From assembly GCA_050084515.1 (NCBI GenBank), contig CM114271.1, positions 11,594,001 to 11,658,000 on the forward strand: DNA of 64,000 bases, read 5' to 3'. This document shows, one piece after another, positions 1 through 10,500 of the stretch. Within the stretch, counting starts at the first letter, position 1; every line of letters starts with the position of its first letter. The notes under the pieces were generated by a model that saw only the letters and a program-made list of their open reading frames with translations, did not search any database and was not told where the DNA came from. A program made the position numbers and the translations under genes. The DNA comes from Blasia pusilla. Lineage: Eukaryota > Marchantiophyta > Marchantiopsida > Blasiales.

Positions 1-1041
1 TTCCTACGGATTGGGGCACTTTTGCCTATTGGATGATGCCTTTTGGACTATGCAACGCCCCAGCCACTTTCCAAAGAATGATGATTTCTATCTTTCAGGA
101 ATACTTGCAAAGATTCATAGAGATCTTCCTGGATGAATTTTATGTCTTCAGTGTGCCATCCGAGCATTTGCAGAAGTTGGAGCTAAGCTTGGCTTAGTGC
201 AGAGAAGTGCAGATGTCTTTGCACCTGGAGAAGTCTTACATTGTAATGAAGGAGGGTATCCTATTGGGGCATTGAGTGTCTTCACGTGGTATCGAAGTAG
301 ATAAGGCTAAGGTGGAGATAATTTCAGAGTTGGAAGCACCCACGAGTCTTTGTGAGCTAAGAGGATTCTTGCCGCATGTGGGGTACTATCGCCAGTTCAT
401 TAAAGATTACGCACTAAAGGCAAAGCCTTTAACTATCCTACTGCAGAAGACCAAGGAGTGGGAGTGGTCTCCAACTTGTCAAGCTGCATTCCAGGAGTTG
501 AAGCAGGCGCTAATAACAACTCCAGTGCTTCGCCCTCCTGATTGGTCGAAGACGTTCCTGGTGTATGTCGACACCTCTTCGTTTGCAATTGGAGTAGTAC
601 TAAGTCAGTTGGATGAGAAAAAAAAAGGATTACCCCGTCTACTATGCACGTCGGTAACTCTCAATTGCGAAGCAAAAGTACACGACTACGGAGAGAAAAG
701 CCTTAGGAATGGTCTTTGCCTATAAGAAGTTTCGACATTACTTGCTGGGGTATCCGTTTGTCTTTCATGTCGACCATTTTGTGCTTCGTGCCTTAGTGAT
801 CAAAGCGGAGTTGTCTGGGAGGATTGCTAGGTGAATGTTGTTGTTCCAAGAGTTCACCTTTGATGTAGTAACAAGAGCGGGGAAGATCCATACCAACACG
901 GACTTCCTGTCGCGCTTGAGGGTGCCCATGACCAATCTCAAAAAGGCCCTGGAAGACAACTTTCCGGATGAAGATCTGTTCTTGGTGAGCAAAGAGATCT
1001 TGCAGGGGGAGGTGGTTGCAGCGACAAATTGGAGGGCGTGA
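1..1041 (+). pseudogene. Ty3/gypsy reverse transcriptase-RNase H fragment
   Basis: The conceptual translation carries the RT block PFGLCNAPATFQRMM near base 49, a degraded catalytic box (FLDEF near base 130, where YxDD is expected), and then the connection/RNase H region (RGFLPHVGYYRQFIKDY, later VYVDTSSFAIGVVL with the first RNase H aspartate). Further on, LLFQEFTFDVVTRAGKIHTNTD matches the stretch that precedes integrase in gypsy pol, followed by FLSRL. Several stops and frame changes (for example near 197 and 832) show that it is dead. The 5' part lies outside the window and integrase is absent, the homology ending at about 1040. Its protein sequence differs clearly from the gypsy family at 23.7-33.3 kb, so it is a separate lineage. 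Confidence 0.85.
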
Positions 1042-1230
1042 CGCATGCCCAACTTATCCGCGACACCAGCCCAACCAAGAACGAGCGCCGCACGTCATGC
1101 GCACTGGCCAAGCAAGGGTGGAATGCTCAATGTGTGCGGGCCCGAGTGCGGGCCACAGGCAACGTGGGCTCATGGAGCCCGCACGGACACGGACTTTGTC
1201 TTCGTGCAACCTTGATTCTGGTAGGCTTCT
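1042..1230. repeat. dispersed GC-rich repeat, copy 1
   Basis: The segment shares blocks with 55,880-56,040: GCAAGGGTGGAATGCTC, CATGGAGCCCGCA and a shared CGTGCAACCTTG. Both copies are rich in GGGCCCG-like words. It begins where recognisable gypsy coding sequence ends, so it may be retrotransposon 3' non-coding or LTR sequence; no boundaries or target-site duplication were seen. Confidence 0.55.
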
Positions 1231-1591
1231 TCACTTTCTCCTCGTTCCCCCATTATCTTCAAACCATTCTTCTCTAACACGTTATTTCTAAAACTTGTTG
1301 GATTCCTACCACCTATCGGCATCCGACAGGTTGCATGACTCAAGTAGATTGGCCCTGAAAACGTGAAGAGTAAACATGAAGTGACCATGTGCATCTTCCA
1401 CTTTTTACGTCCTCTAGTACACTCCTAAAATCTGCCTCAATATTAGCCCAGATCTTCCATGCATGCCTACTCTATGGTGACTCTAGGAACACCTTCTTGA
1501 TTGATGCCACGTCTTGCAACAAGTTTGATTCAAATGGGTTGTACATGTTCAAACTTGTGAGAGGAAAGCCCCGGTAACTTGTCTTTATCTT
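1231..1591. repeat. copy of the 22.07-22.19 kb flank sequence plus spacer
   Basis: The first 100 bases repeat the order GGCTTCTT, CTCGTTCCC, GGATTCCTACCACCT then a degenerate palindrome half (TATCGG...CCGACAGGTTGCA), as in 21,410-21,510 and 22,070-22,190. The rest shows no coding sequence or further structure. Confidence 0.5.
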
Positions 1592-1680
1592 GCAACCCGT
1601 CGGATTCCAACGGCTAGGAAGCTAAAGACAAAAAAAGATAGTGCTTGCAATCTGTCGGATTCTGACAAGTTGCAAGCACT
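1592..1680. repeat. two copies of the GCAACCCGTCGG palindrome family
   Basis: The first copy starts GCAACCCGTCGGATTCC and has a damaged right half. The second, 1640-1680, is a 41-bp near-perfect palindrome whose arms begin AGTGCTTGCAA and end TTGCAAGCACT, with two mismatched pairs. These are outliers of the large clusters at 12-22 kb. Confidence 0.75.
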
Positions 1681-1999
1681 TTTAATAATTTCAGTTTCGC
1701 TCGCACCATGGTTGTGTCGAATGGGGTATTTGATATGGGGAATTCGAGATGCCTTCTAATTGGTTGTTAGATTTTCAGAAAGTGTTGGAGATGAGGGTGG
1801 GAGTCTTGGATAAAGAGCCCACTGTAGGGTATTTTCGAACACGGAGATGCAAGTGTTGTTCATTAGTAAATCCACCTATAAGTTCATTCATGATGGTGGG
1901 TTGGTGTCTCTACTAGGAGAGAGATGATGAACTCTCATTCACTTTCATGATTGAGTGTTGATGTAACGTTTCCATCTTCACATTTTGGTCTGAAAAAAT

Positions 2000-2213
2000 G
2001 TGGTTAGTTTTTCCCCCAAAGTGGTGCACTTCTTACTCTCTTTTAAAAATTGCTTGCATTTGAAGTAGGGGAGAAACCTCAAAAATGACAAAAAAATTGG
2101 AGAGAGGTTAAGGATTTGGCCCTTTTTTTTAGAAGAGAGACTCTCCTCTCTTCCTCTCTCATGCCGAATACCAACCCCCCAAGCATGGTACTTGACACTA
2201 GAAGGATTTAAAT
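2000..2213. repeat. dispersed repeat shared with 22,600-22,790
   Basis: Both copies contain GGATTTGGCCCTTTTTTTT, then GAAGAGAGAC and CTCCTCTCTT, then GAATACCAACCCCC in the same order and orientation. The function is unknown. The copies flank the 2.2-22.6 kb block of DNA transposons. Confidence 0.65.
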
Positions 2214-2571
2214 CCAAAAACCACTATAATTTAATACTCAGTTTAGTTCTCCCGGACTAATAACACTAACTTATAACTAGAAAACAAGTAGTATCAAAGG
2301 ACTCTTCATATAGGATTTCTAGTGTCACAATGATACGTTGGCATAGATTATTAACGTTGAGCTAGAAAGTGTACAAGTGGATAGAATCCTAGTCATCAAT
2401 CCAATGAGTATGACATGGAATTCTTACGATGCTTACGTGGATATTTGTACGATTCTGACACGTGGTAAAGAATGAGTGGTTGTGGTTGAAGTACAAGTGT
2501 GACACGTGGTCGAACGTTCTACATGTAGTGTATACAAATATACAAACTACTTACAATTATCCTGAACCAGT

Positions 2572-2814
2572 GGTTATTTCTAGTTGTATCCTAGTAACTA
2601 AATATAGTAATTATTTTCAGTGTATAGTTTTGGTATTTGATTAAAACTAGCGGTTATATCTTGTTGTATAATTGAAACTAAATAGTCATTCTTTCTAAAT
2701 GTACAATTTTGGTATTTGATAAAAAAACTAGTGGTCCTTTCTTTTTGTATAAGTGTAACTAAGTATAATCATTCTGTTTTAGTTCTATAGTGTTTGAATC
2801 TAATTAAAAACTAG
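2572..2814. repeat. tandem repeat, three units of about 81 bp
   Basis: Units start at about 2572, 2652 and 2733. Each begins GGTTATTTC or a variant (GGTTATATC, GGTCCTTTC), contains TTGTAT, AACTAA and GGTATTTGAT-like words, and ends AAAACTAG. The repeat is AT-rich and non-coding. It lies just outside the 3' end of the CACTA second gene and could be part of that element's subterminal region. Confidence 0.7.
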
Positions 2815-3127
2815 TTCTAGTTTCATTACATTATTAAGATTATTTCTTTTATTTTTGTTTGATTGTTTATGTACATTGAACAGACTATAAATTTCTTTAG
2901 GAATGAATGTCTCACATACACTCACTTCAATACATTGAGCTGTGTGGTTGCACATCATTTATCAGAAGCATGACATCGAGCAAACCATAATATTTTTAAC
3001 AGTGAATGCATAGAATCATTTGTTCACATCCAATCCAACTTTATTCCATAGAGGATCAACAAAAATGGAAGATTTCCTCAACAAGAACAAGATGTAGAGC
3101 CATCATGGAAAAAGAAAGGAGCCCTAA
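2815..3127. other. AT-rich stretch, no gene seen
   Basis: I see no coding sequence or repeat structure here. Given the direction of the neighbouring genes, it would hold the 3' untranslated part of the CACTA second gene. Confidence 0.4.
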
Positions 3128-6100
3128 CTAACTTCGGAGTGAAATCTTCTTCACTGATTTCTCTGGCCATAAGACGTTAGTGCCAGAAGCATGCTTTAGA
3201 AGTGTGTGAGGGGGATCATCTTCCAGGTTTGGAAATGGAAGCTCTGCATCCCCATCAATGATGATCAATACATCCACTTTGACAAGTCCCAAAGGAATAA
3301 TTTTTCCATGACAAGAATCCCTACCAGCAATGCCTGATATGCGTCCAGTGCCTACATGTTCCCAACCTCTTCGGCTCTGTGATAGAAAGATTGTATCTCC
3401 TATTCTCAATTGCAAAAGCCACACAATGCAATGAATCAACCCATAAGAAATCACCTGAAGCATATACATAGGTAGATAAGCATTTTTTTACTGTCAATCT
3501 GAAAATTGTACCTTCATGAAACTCCAACCAGGGCTTGGAATGTTGGATGTATAGCTCACTTGCTGCAATCAATTAAGTCATCAACGCGGAAATTGAACCA
3601 CAAGTTCTTTTAATATTGCAATCTTATTGAATCAAACTAAAAATCTAAGATCATACAAAGGTTCAGATCACGTAGAGTTACAGAATTGACTCACCATATT
3701 TCTTTCTTTCCTCTCGAGAAGCGTTGAACCCTTCCTCGTGGGCTTGCTTTTTTGCTTCAATTCGTTTTCTTTTTTTTTTATCCCCAACAAGGTTTTGAAG
3801 TGACTCCACAACCATTCTGGATTCTTGTTGAGGATCTTTAGGGGCAGCAAGCACGGATTCACGAGTCTCCTCCATGCCAATAGAGACACATTGTACATTC
3901 TTGGGCACAGGGCTAACATCCTGAGGTTTTTGTAGAGTAGAGATAGGCATAGTATCTTGTCTCTCTATAAGATTGTCAAGTGAAGAAGATGCTTGAACTT
4001 CAATTGATCTGATGTTCTCACCGAGAGGATCAAGAATAGAATTGGAAATTTTTGGGATCATCACAACCTCAGGGATCTCAACTGGTGATGGAGGAGGTGG
4101 TGTATTGTTTTGTCCCTTACTTACCATACCCTTTAGTTCTGTCATCATTCCCATCAAGATTTCCATGCGTGATTTGAGACCACCCAAGTCCTTTTCCACC
4201 ACTTGTATCCTATCTGTCAAGGTGGATAAACCACTCTAAGAAACAATACCAACATACAAGTGAGATATTTTCTGGTAAGAAAAAATGGATGAAGATACAA
4301 TTTTAGGTCATATGACCAACTTCTAAGTTCACTTTACAGCAAGCCAATTCACCATACTATGCTAAAGAAACTTCTGTATCTGTAGTTTCACTTTACATAA
4401 GGCCAATTTTGAATATTATGCCAAGACAACTTCTGAATTTGTAAGAGAAATTTACAACAAGCCAATTTTGAATATCATACAGCAAGACAACTTCTGAAAT
4501 TGTAAGAGAATTTTACAACAAGCCAATTTCGAATACCATAGAGCAAGTCAACTTCTGAAAGTGTAGCAACGTCTTGCAGCAAGCCAATTAAGAATACTAT
4601 GCCAAGACAACTTCTATTTTTTGTAACATAATTATCAAGAAGGTCACAAATTAGCTTACCTTATTAACAGTTGCTTGGCTTGGGGATGCTCTTCCTACAT
4701 CCAAAGACTCCTCAATGTCTTGTAGTGATGGACTTCTCCCGCCCATCTCTTTCCGCTACATTCCATCAAATCAGGTTAGGATTGCAATTTAAGCTTTAGA
4801 TGTCTAGAAGATTTAGAAACAGAATGTAAACTTGCTTGAAGAGATACTGAGAACAAAAGCACGAGTTTACCAAAGTGTGCTTTGCTCTTGCATAACCACG
4901 CCTTCCATTGGGATTGGGATTCTCCACCTTTGAGCGATTGGCCTTCATACACTTAGATTTGTTTTGTCCTTCGGTAGACAACCAATATGATTTCAAACTT
5001 TCCCAACTCTTAGGATTCACATCCGGAGGAGAGGGGCATTCGGGAGAACACCCTGCCTCTATCCACATCCTCTTCAATCAAGCCCTCTCTCTCTTCATTA
5101 GTTCTTGGAGAGAGTTTCGCCAAAATTTCTCACTAAGTTCACCCCCCGTGTATTCATAGTGGGCATCAACATCCCTACGCACAACTTTTAAATCAGTATA
5201 TGTTTATTTAGCAACATCAACAATGCTGATGTCTAAGTGTCGATGCACTGCAACCTTTACTTCATCGTACCAACTACTTTTTCCGTCACAACCATATACT
5301 ATCTCACTTTCTGTTGTAACCTCAACCAAGAGTTTTAGCCCAGCTCGCTCTCGAATCTTGCTGGCCGCCTTCCATGCATTATAGTCCTCCTTTCTCTTCA
5401 TCCATTTAATAGATGATTCTACACCAACAATTTCCCACTTCTACACTTTAGAAAAATCAAAATCCCTCTCCTTACTACATGGTCCAATCAGACATAATAT
5501 GACCCCATTAATACAGTGACTTATCTTACCAAGTGGACCAGGTTGGTAATCACTTGGTGGAACCTGTGGGGCAAGACCAGGATTTGGGGCAAAGAAATGT
5601 CCACTAAAGAAGCCAGGGGGTTGGCCCCATCCAGGAGGAATAGAAACTGCATGCCATACTTCAATATGCATCAACAATATGCTTGTAAGGGCTCATGGAG
5701 CCTGCAAAAAATGACCCCTTGTTCAAACTTCTAACTTCATGAAACATTATGGCAGGTGTTTAGGGTACCTTTTGAGTACTTGACATGGCCGAAGGCCATT
5801 GTGTGAGCATCTGGAACCCTGGGTACATCCCAGGAATCGGCCATTGTAGGACTCCAGGAAGATGGGAAAGTGGATTCTTCTCACTTTCTTTTTGTTTCTT
5901 GCCTGGACTAGGACGCTATCGCCAAACAATTTCATCTAAGTGAGTCATTTTAGTATTTGCAAGAAAGAAGCTATGAACGAATAAAGTTCTATGCAAGTAT
6001 TTCAATGTTTGCAATTAAGAGACTTGTTACTTACACATTCTTCACCCACCTTGCCACGATTCTTCTTCTGCCTTAACGGAGACCTCCCCTTGGCTACTCA

Positions 6101-6350
6101 AATCTGTTCTTAACCTTCATGGGAAGATTGTTGAGGTGTTGCATCATAGTCTTTATCGGACTCACTATTACTACTAAACCCTTTCTCTTCATCATTTGAT
6201 GAGTCCTCCAACATAATTGTTTTCTGTGCTACAACACTCTGAGTATTATATACCTTTGGAGTTGATGAACAAGCACCCTCGCTGGTTCTTGCTCTCTTTT
6301 GAAGAACAGGCTCGTTAAGAGGTGGAAGAACTCTCCTTCAAACCAAATTT
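3128..6350 (-). pseudogene. CACTA second gene (Transposase_24-like, TnpA/TnpD-type companion)
   Basis: Reading on the minus strand, the parts are as follows. An N-terminal charged Ser/Glu/Asp-rich region lies at about 6.33-6.06 kb. A Pro/Trp-rich segment containing LQWPIPGMYPG lies at 5.94-5.45 kb. At 5401-5204 is WKAASKIRERAGLKLLVEV with SSWYDEVK. The block at 5077-4870 has the Transposase_24 hallmark W-ESLK-YW-S-E with KANRSK. A coiled coil at 4220-3680 begins MTDRIQVVEKDLGGL, and the tail at 3469-3128 holds GDAELPFPN and VLWPE, typical of plant CACTA proteins. In the family this protein binds subterminal repeats. Introns separate the blocks, and one (4256-4660) holds a tandem repeat. Stops between blocks may be introns or decay, and I could not settle the full exon structure. 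Confidence 0.65.
4316..4625. repeat. tandem repeat of about 61 bp, five units, inside a CACTA intron
   Basis: Each unit carries CAACTTCTGAA or similar, a T-rich link, TTTACA(A/G)CAAGCCAATT and a GAATA(T/C)(C/T)AT box, and ends GCCAAGA or GCAAGA. Units diverge by roughly 10-20 percent. It lies between the coiled-coil exon and the Transposase_24 exon. Confidence 0.8.
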
Positions 6351-6884
6351 GCCACCAATCCATCTAATGTTAGTAAGATTATAGTCACAAAGGATGAAAA
6401 TTGAAACCATTATAAAGTAAGTCCAGCAAAGTGCAAGTTCAAAGAGTACTTCTTACCGAAACTCCTCCCCAAGTTTATTTGTCGCCTCTCTCACAAAAGC
6501 CACACGCTCCTCACGTAGTCGATGGTATTTACTGCAAGGACTCTCCTCTACAATGCGGGTCTTGTCATCAGTCTCAGAGTCTCTGCCCACCTCCGATGGC
6601 ATGATCATTCAAACGCTATTGAAATTGGACCCGATGTCAAACTACAAATAAAGTCCAATTGTAAGTACTTCTCTAGGAATTTTTTTCTCAAAAAAGATAT
6701 ATGTCATCAAGTTGGGTAAAGTACCTGAAACAGATAGATCCAAAATCCAAAAAAAAATTAAGAAAACTTAATTTTCACAATACCAAGGCATACTATTATC
6801 ATTGAAAATCCTCCTCACACAAAACCTTACAAGGTAAAGTTGTTGCCCTACTTGTATAGAATAACACTAGCATTCATGAATTGA
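6351..6884. other. CACTA intergenic stretch
   Basis: The stretch is AT-rich, without a convincing coding frame, between the two CACTA genes. It would hold the 3' end of the transposase transcript and the start of the second gene. Confidence 0.4.
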
Positions 6885-7709
6885 CTATTCATCTTGACTA
6901 TCTGAGCTACTATTTTGCTCCTTCTCATCCTCAAATGTATGAGCCTCATACAGTCCTTCATCTCCATCCTCTATACTAATGGTAGTGTAGTCCATATTCG
7001 CTAGTGCTATTTCTGCATCTGATAGTTGTATTGCCCCAACCAGGGTTACGTTAGGAACTTCACTCTCTAGTTGTGTATGAGCATCAAACCCTCTAGGTTG
7101 CAAGCTATCATTTCTTGATAAGTCTACACTCTCCCCCACTACCCGTCTTGATCGTGCTTCTTTTTGCATAACAACTTTCCATCCTAGCCTATCTTCTACA
7201 TCTCCATAAAATACTTGCTCTACTTGGCTAGGAAAAACAAAAGGATCAGAATTCAAGGGCAGGAATTTTCTAAAGTTGGCTAGTAGGAAACCATTCTCAT
7301 CATAAAGCATGTTGGGTTCTCGGGAGCCCCATGTAGATTGAACCCATTTTCCCCTCATCAAGATAATGGGTTGCTCTAACCGGCCATAATCCATAACTAA
7401 AATATCATACAAGAGGCCAACATAAGGCATGTGATGATTTGCAATGGCTTCCTCCGACGGATGAGATTCAAAGATTGATGCAATCCCCGAATCAAAGGTT
7501 GTGTAATCACTTCCATCATCTACCCTAAAATGGTTTCCATAAGCTTTCATCTTTTTGTATGACAAGTAAAACCGAGAAGGTGGGATCGACAATTTTACAA
7601 CCATATCATCAATGGCATGGCCGAAAGCTATCCATTCTATAATCTTTGGACGGATCCACTGAGAGAATGTGGAATCCCCATTGCCCTCCTCTCTGAACTT
7701 TCTGCACAA
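6885..7709 (-). CDS. CACTA TNP2 transposase, C-terminal DUF4216-type exon
   Basis: This is the C-terminal part of the transposase. It contains PIILMRGKWVQSTWG followed by FLLANFRKFLPLNSDPFVFPSQ, VEQVFYGDVEDRLGWKVVMQ and an acidic Ser-rich end (EKEQNSSSDSQDE). The W-Q-Y-E pattern with FVFPSQVEQVFY is the DUF4216 signature of plant CACTA transposases. A homologous but diverged copy is encoded at 37,018-37,405 on the plus strand. It is separated from the preceding exon by about 146 bases that interrupt the frame, presumably an intron. Confidence 0.85.
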   Translation of the reverse strand: MCRKFREEGNGDSTFSQWIRPKIIEWIAFGHAIDDMVVKLSIPPSRFYLSYKKMKAYGNHFRVDDGSDYTTFDSGIASIFESHPSEEAIANHHMPYVGLLYDILVMDYGRLEQPIILMRGKWVQSTWGSREPNMLYDENGFLLANFRKFLPLNSDPFVFPSQVEQVFYGDVEDRLGWKVVMQKEARSRRVVGESVDLSRNDSLQPRGFDAHTQLESEVPNVTLVGAIQLSDAEIALANMDYTTISIEDGDEGLYEAHTFEDEKEQNSSSDSQDE

Positions 7710-7855
7710 TAACCAGCGATGACAAACTTTTAAAAACCAACACCTTCCATTAACTACAAAAGGTAGTTATTTCTTTCTGGACAAATAATATGATTCGATA
7801 CAAATAGAAAGGCTAGAAGGAAACTAGATGGAAAGAATTTACATAACACTAGTAC

Positions 7856-8779
7856 TTACTCCAACCATACTGTGAAACATTCACTATTGTGGAGCACATA
7901 TGCATGTGTCACTTCAAGAATTTCAGAGCTCATTTGACGCTTGGTCCCGGCATCTTCTAACACCTCGCCAATAACTCCTTCATCCTCGCTCGCATCCCAA
8001 ACTCTTGTTTGTATGACATCATAGTTTTGCATGTATTCGGTGATGAAACCAAGAGCTTCATCAAGTAGATATCCTTCAGCCATACAGCCTTCTAGTCTAG
8101 CACGTGATCTGACATAATTCTTCAATACACCCAAATATCTCTCCACAAGGTACATCCACCGATATGGAACACGGCCACAAATATCAAGCTCTTCAACCAA
8201 ATGGACAAGGAGGTGAGTCATCACGTCAAAGAAGGAAGGGGGAAAGTGTATCTCCATGAGGCAAAGCGTGGTAGAAATGTCCTCTTTTAAGGATTCAAAA
8301 TCCTCATGGTTGTATGTCTTCACACAAAGGCGTTGGAAAATTGTGGAGATGCGCATGATAGTCATCTTGACTGGGCTTTTCAGGAGTCCACGCAAAAAGA
8401 ATGGTAAGAGTTGTTGCATAAAAATATGATGGTCATGGGACTTAAGTGCACCCACATTCTTCCGTAGAAGATGTTTCTGTAAAGCGCCAGCATAACCGCT
8501 AGGAACTTTTAGACTTTGTACCCTAGCGTCAAATATCTTAATCTCCTCAGGGGTAAGCACGTAATCTGCCTTTGGTTTTAACTTGACGGATGATCTACTA
8601 GGATGCCCTTGAAGCCACAAGTGATGCCTAATTCCCCTAACCTCCATGTCTTGCCTAACTTGAACCGAGTCCTTGTTTTTCATACCAAACAAGGTTTTCA
8701 ACATATTGTTCGCAACATTTTTTTCACAATGCATAATGTCAAGGGTATGACGGATCAATAAATCTTGAAAAATTATCAA
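7856..8779 (-). CDS. CACTA TNP2 transposase, middle DUF4218-type exon
   Basis: The translation has HTLDIMHCEKNVANNMLKTL, equivalent to the conserved LDVMHIEKNV box of TNP2. The DUF4218 signature follows: LCLMEIHFPPSFFDVMTHL, LVEELDICGRVPYRWMYLVER and YLGVLKNYVRSRARLEGCMA, then EGYLLDEALGF. The exon is open throughout, so part of this element is quite well preserved. The interval to the upstream exon (8,780-8,903) is probably an intron. Confidence 0.9.
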   Translation of the reverse strand: MIIFQDLLIRHTLDIMHCEKNVANNMLKTLFGMKNKDSVQVRQDMEVRGIRHHLWLQGHPSRSSVKLKPKADYVLTPEEIKIFDARVQSLKVPSGYAGALQKHLLRKNVGALKSHDHHIFMQQLLPFFLRGLLKSPVKMTIMRISTIFQRLCVKTYNHEDFESLKEDISTTLCLMEIHFPPSFFDVMTHLLVHLVEELDICGRVPYRWMYLVERYLGVLKNYVRSRARLEGCMAEGYLLDEALGFITEYMQNYDVIQTRVWDASEDEGVIGEVLEDAGTKRQMSSEILEVTHAYVLHNSECFTVWLE

Positions 8780-8903
8780 GAAGGAATAGTGTGAATTTCG
8801 GGTTCATCCATGCACTCAACAAAGAAACCAGTAGGTGATCAAACCAACACAATTACCACAAGAAATGGAAAGTGTGGAAAAGTATGAAAAAATGCAAACA
8901 TCT

Positions 8904-10250
8904 TCAATAGGTTTTACTCACCTTCCAATAAGGCAGCTCGAATAGAATGCTCTTTCGTTGGACCCCATACACTTTGTAGGGATCAACCATCCTCTGCTCA
9001 CCCCTCTTGTGCCTAGGTCTTGGCGTTTCATCAAATATCTTCTTCATTTCAGCCCATCTCAATATGTCATGACTGGTCACGCGCTTGGGCCTTGGACAAT
9101 TTTCAATATGTCGATTGAAAAGATGCGCAAATTGGATCTTCCTGTAAGGATGATTCCTATCTTTATACCGTCGGTGGCCTTGAAATGTTGGCTTATGCAA
9201 AGGTTTAGAATAATATGAATCTACTTGTGGTCCACACACCACGCATGCCAGTTTTCCCTTGGTACATTGGCCAGAGACCACACCTAGCCCAAGATAGTCA
9301 CTAATAGTGCATATGATCATGGCTCTAAGAAGGAACTTATCTTGGCCTTCAGGAAGAGAACTATCATATGCAACAACTCCTTTCCAAAGTAGTTGAAACT
9401 CGTTTACAAGTAGGGCTAAATACACATCTAAGTTATGAGAAGACACTGACTCCTTACCATGAATGATCAAAGCCAATTGGAGAAAGAATTTCTTTGTACA
9501 CAACCATGGTGGAAGATTGTAGTTCACCAAAATAACAGGCCAAGTTGACCAAACTAAACTCTTTTCCCTAAAAGGATTTACTCCATCTAAAGCGAGCCCT
9601 AATCGACACTTACGAGGCTCGTTCATGAACTCTGGCCAACGCTCATCTATATCTTTCCACTGTCGACAATCTCCAGCATGACGCACTTTACCATCGCTAC
9701 TTTTGTTTTCTGATGTCCATTTCATTAGTTCAGCTATGGTCTTACATCTATACATACGTTGTAGCCAAGGGATAATTGGAAAGTGTCTGAGAACCTTTAC
9801 ATCAATCTTTGTTTTCCCTTGCACCTTATATCGAGGGGAGTTGCACTTTGAGCAATTCAACAAGTCCTTATGCTCTCCATTGAAGAGCATACAACCATTG
9901 GGACAACAATGAATTTGAATATAATTCAAACCCAACTTATTGATCAATGTTTTTGCATCATAGTGGTTTCTTGGAACCACATTCTCATTGGGCATGACTT
10001 GCAATGCCAGGAATTTTAGGATCTCATCCACATCAATATTTGAGACATTGTGAGTACCACATATGTTTAAGAACAACATGGTGAATGCAAGTTTGCAAGG
10101 TGCGGTAAGAGGAGAGGAAGAGAGAAAGAGAGGAGAGAGGAGAGAGGAAACTACCTTCAACCGAAATAGATACTTTTTTTTTAAGAGAGTTTCCGTTGGG
10201 TTGAAGAGAGGAAACTTTTTGTGTGAATTTTTTTGCACTTTTTTGTTCAT
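8904..10250 (-). CDS. CACTA TNP2 transposase, N-terminal catalytic exon
   Basis: The DDE-type transposase core of the TNP2 family catalyses cut-and-paste transposition. Visible motifs are CCPNGCMLFNGEHKDLLNCS with CNSPRYK (the zinc-binding knuckle preceding the catalytic core), RWPEFMNEPRKCRLGLALDG followed by VNPF (carrying the first conserved Asp), WSTWPVILVNYNLPPWL and GKLACVVCG. The open frame begins at 10,250, but the conserved protein seems to start at the Met at 10,079 or just after it; the Lys/Ser-rich 57 residues before that look like 5' leader. A purine-rich stretch (GAGAGGAAGAGAGAAAGAGA) lies at 10,110. Confidence 0.9.
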   Translation of the reverse strand: MNKKVQKNSHKKFPLFNPTETLLKKKYLFRLKVVSSLLSPLFLSSSPLTAPCKLAFTMLFLNICGTHNVSNIDVDEILKFLALQVMPNENVVPRNHYDAKTLINKLGLNYIQIHCCPNGCMLFNGEHKDLLNCSKCNSPRYKVQGKTKIDVKVLRHFPIIPWLQRMYRCKTIAELMKWTSENKSSDGKVRHAGDCRQWKDIDERWPEFMNEPRKCRLGLALDGVNPFREKSLVWSTWPVILVNYNLPPWLCTKKFFLQLALIIHGKESVSSHNLDVYLALLVNEFQLLWKGVVAYDSSLPEGQDKFLLRAMIICTISDYLGLGVVSGQCTKGKLACVVCGPQVDSYYSKPLHKPTFQGHRRYKDRNHPYRKIQFAHLFNRHIENCPRPKRVTSHDILRWAEMKKIFDETPRPRHKRGEQRMVDPYKVYGVQRKSILFELPYWKVSKTY

Positions 10251-10260
10251 TTATTAAACA

Positions 10261-10500
10261 ATCCCATAGTTTTTTTTTCCTCTTCCATATTTTGGCAACC
10301 CCTTTGAGTCGGACGAGTTGCAAATTGCACAAAATTTACAAAACTGAGAAATCAATGGAATCATAAGTGTGGAACCAATCACTTTTTCCATCCAAGGTTT
10401 GGAAAAAATCTATCATTTGCCCCGGGCTGAATAGAGTTCAAGCTCACAGTGAAGGTTGAGAAAAAAATAAAAGTACAATCTAAAACCTCATGTTGCATCC
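10261..10500. other. spacer between CACTA and MULE blocks
   Basis: No gene is visible. A single degenerate member of the palindrome family (GAGTCGGACGAGTTGCAAATTGC) lies at about 10,307-10,329. Transposon termini are expected in this interval, but I could not identify them. Confidence 0.4.

Larger units (their letters stand above)
3128..10250 (-). mobile_element. CACTA (En/Spm) DNA transposon, coding body
   Basis: Two adjacent minus-strand genes are typical of plant CACTA elements: a TNP2-type transposase (10.25-6.89 kb) followed by a second gene with a Transposase_24-like domain and a CACTA-type C-terminal tail (6.35-3.13 kb). Their order and orientation match autonomous CACTA elements. I looked for CACTA...TAGTG terminal inverted repeats and 3-bp duplications near 2.2-3.1 kb and 10.3-10.5 kb and could not define them, so the outer limits are unknown and only the coding body is given. 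A second decayed copy on the plus strand (37-42 kb) supports homology of every major domain. Confidence 0.85.

Noticed and set aside
2186-2235. CACTA terminus (GACACTAGAAGG / CCACTATAA)
   Set aside because: No matching inverted copy near the other end and no 3-bp duplication could be found.
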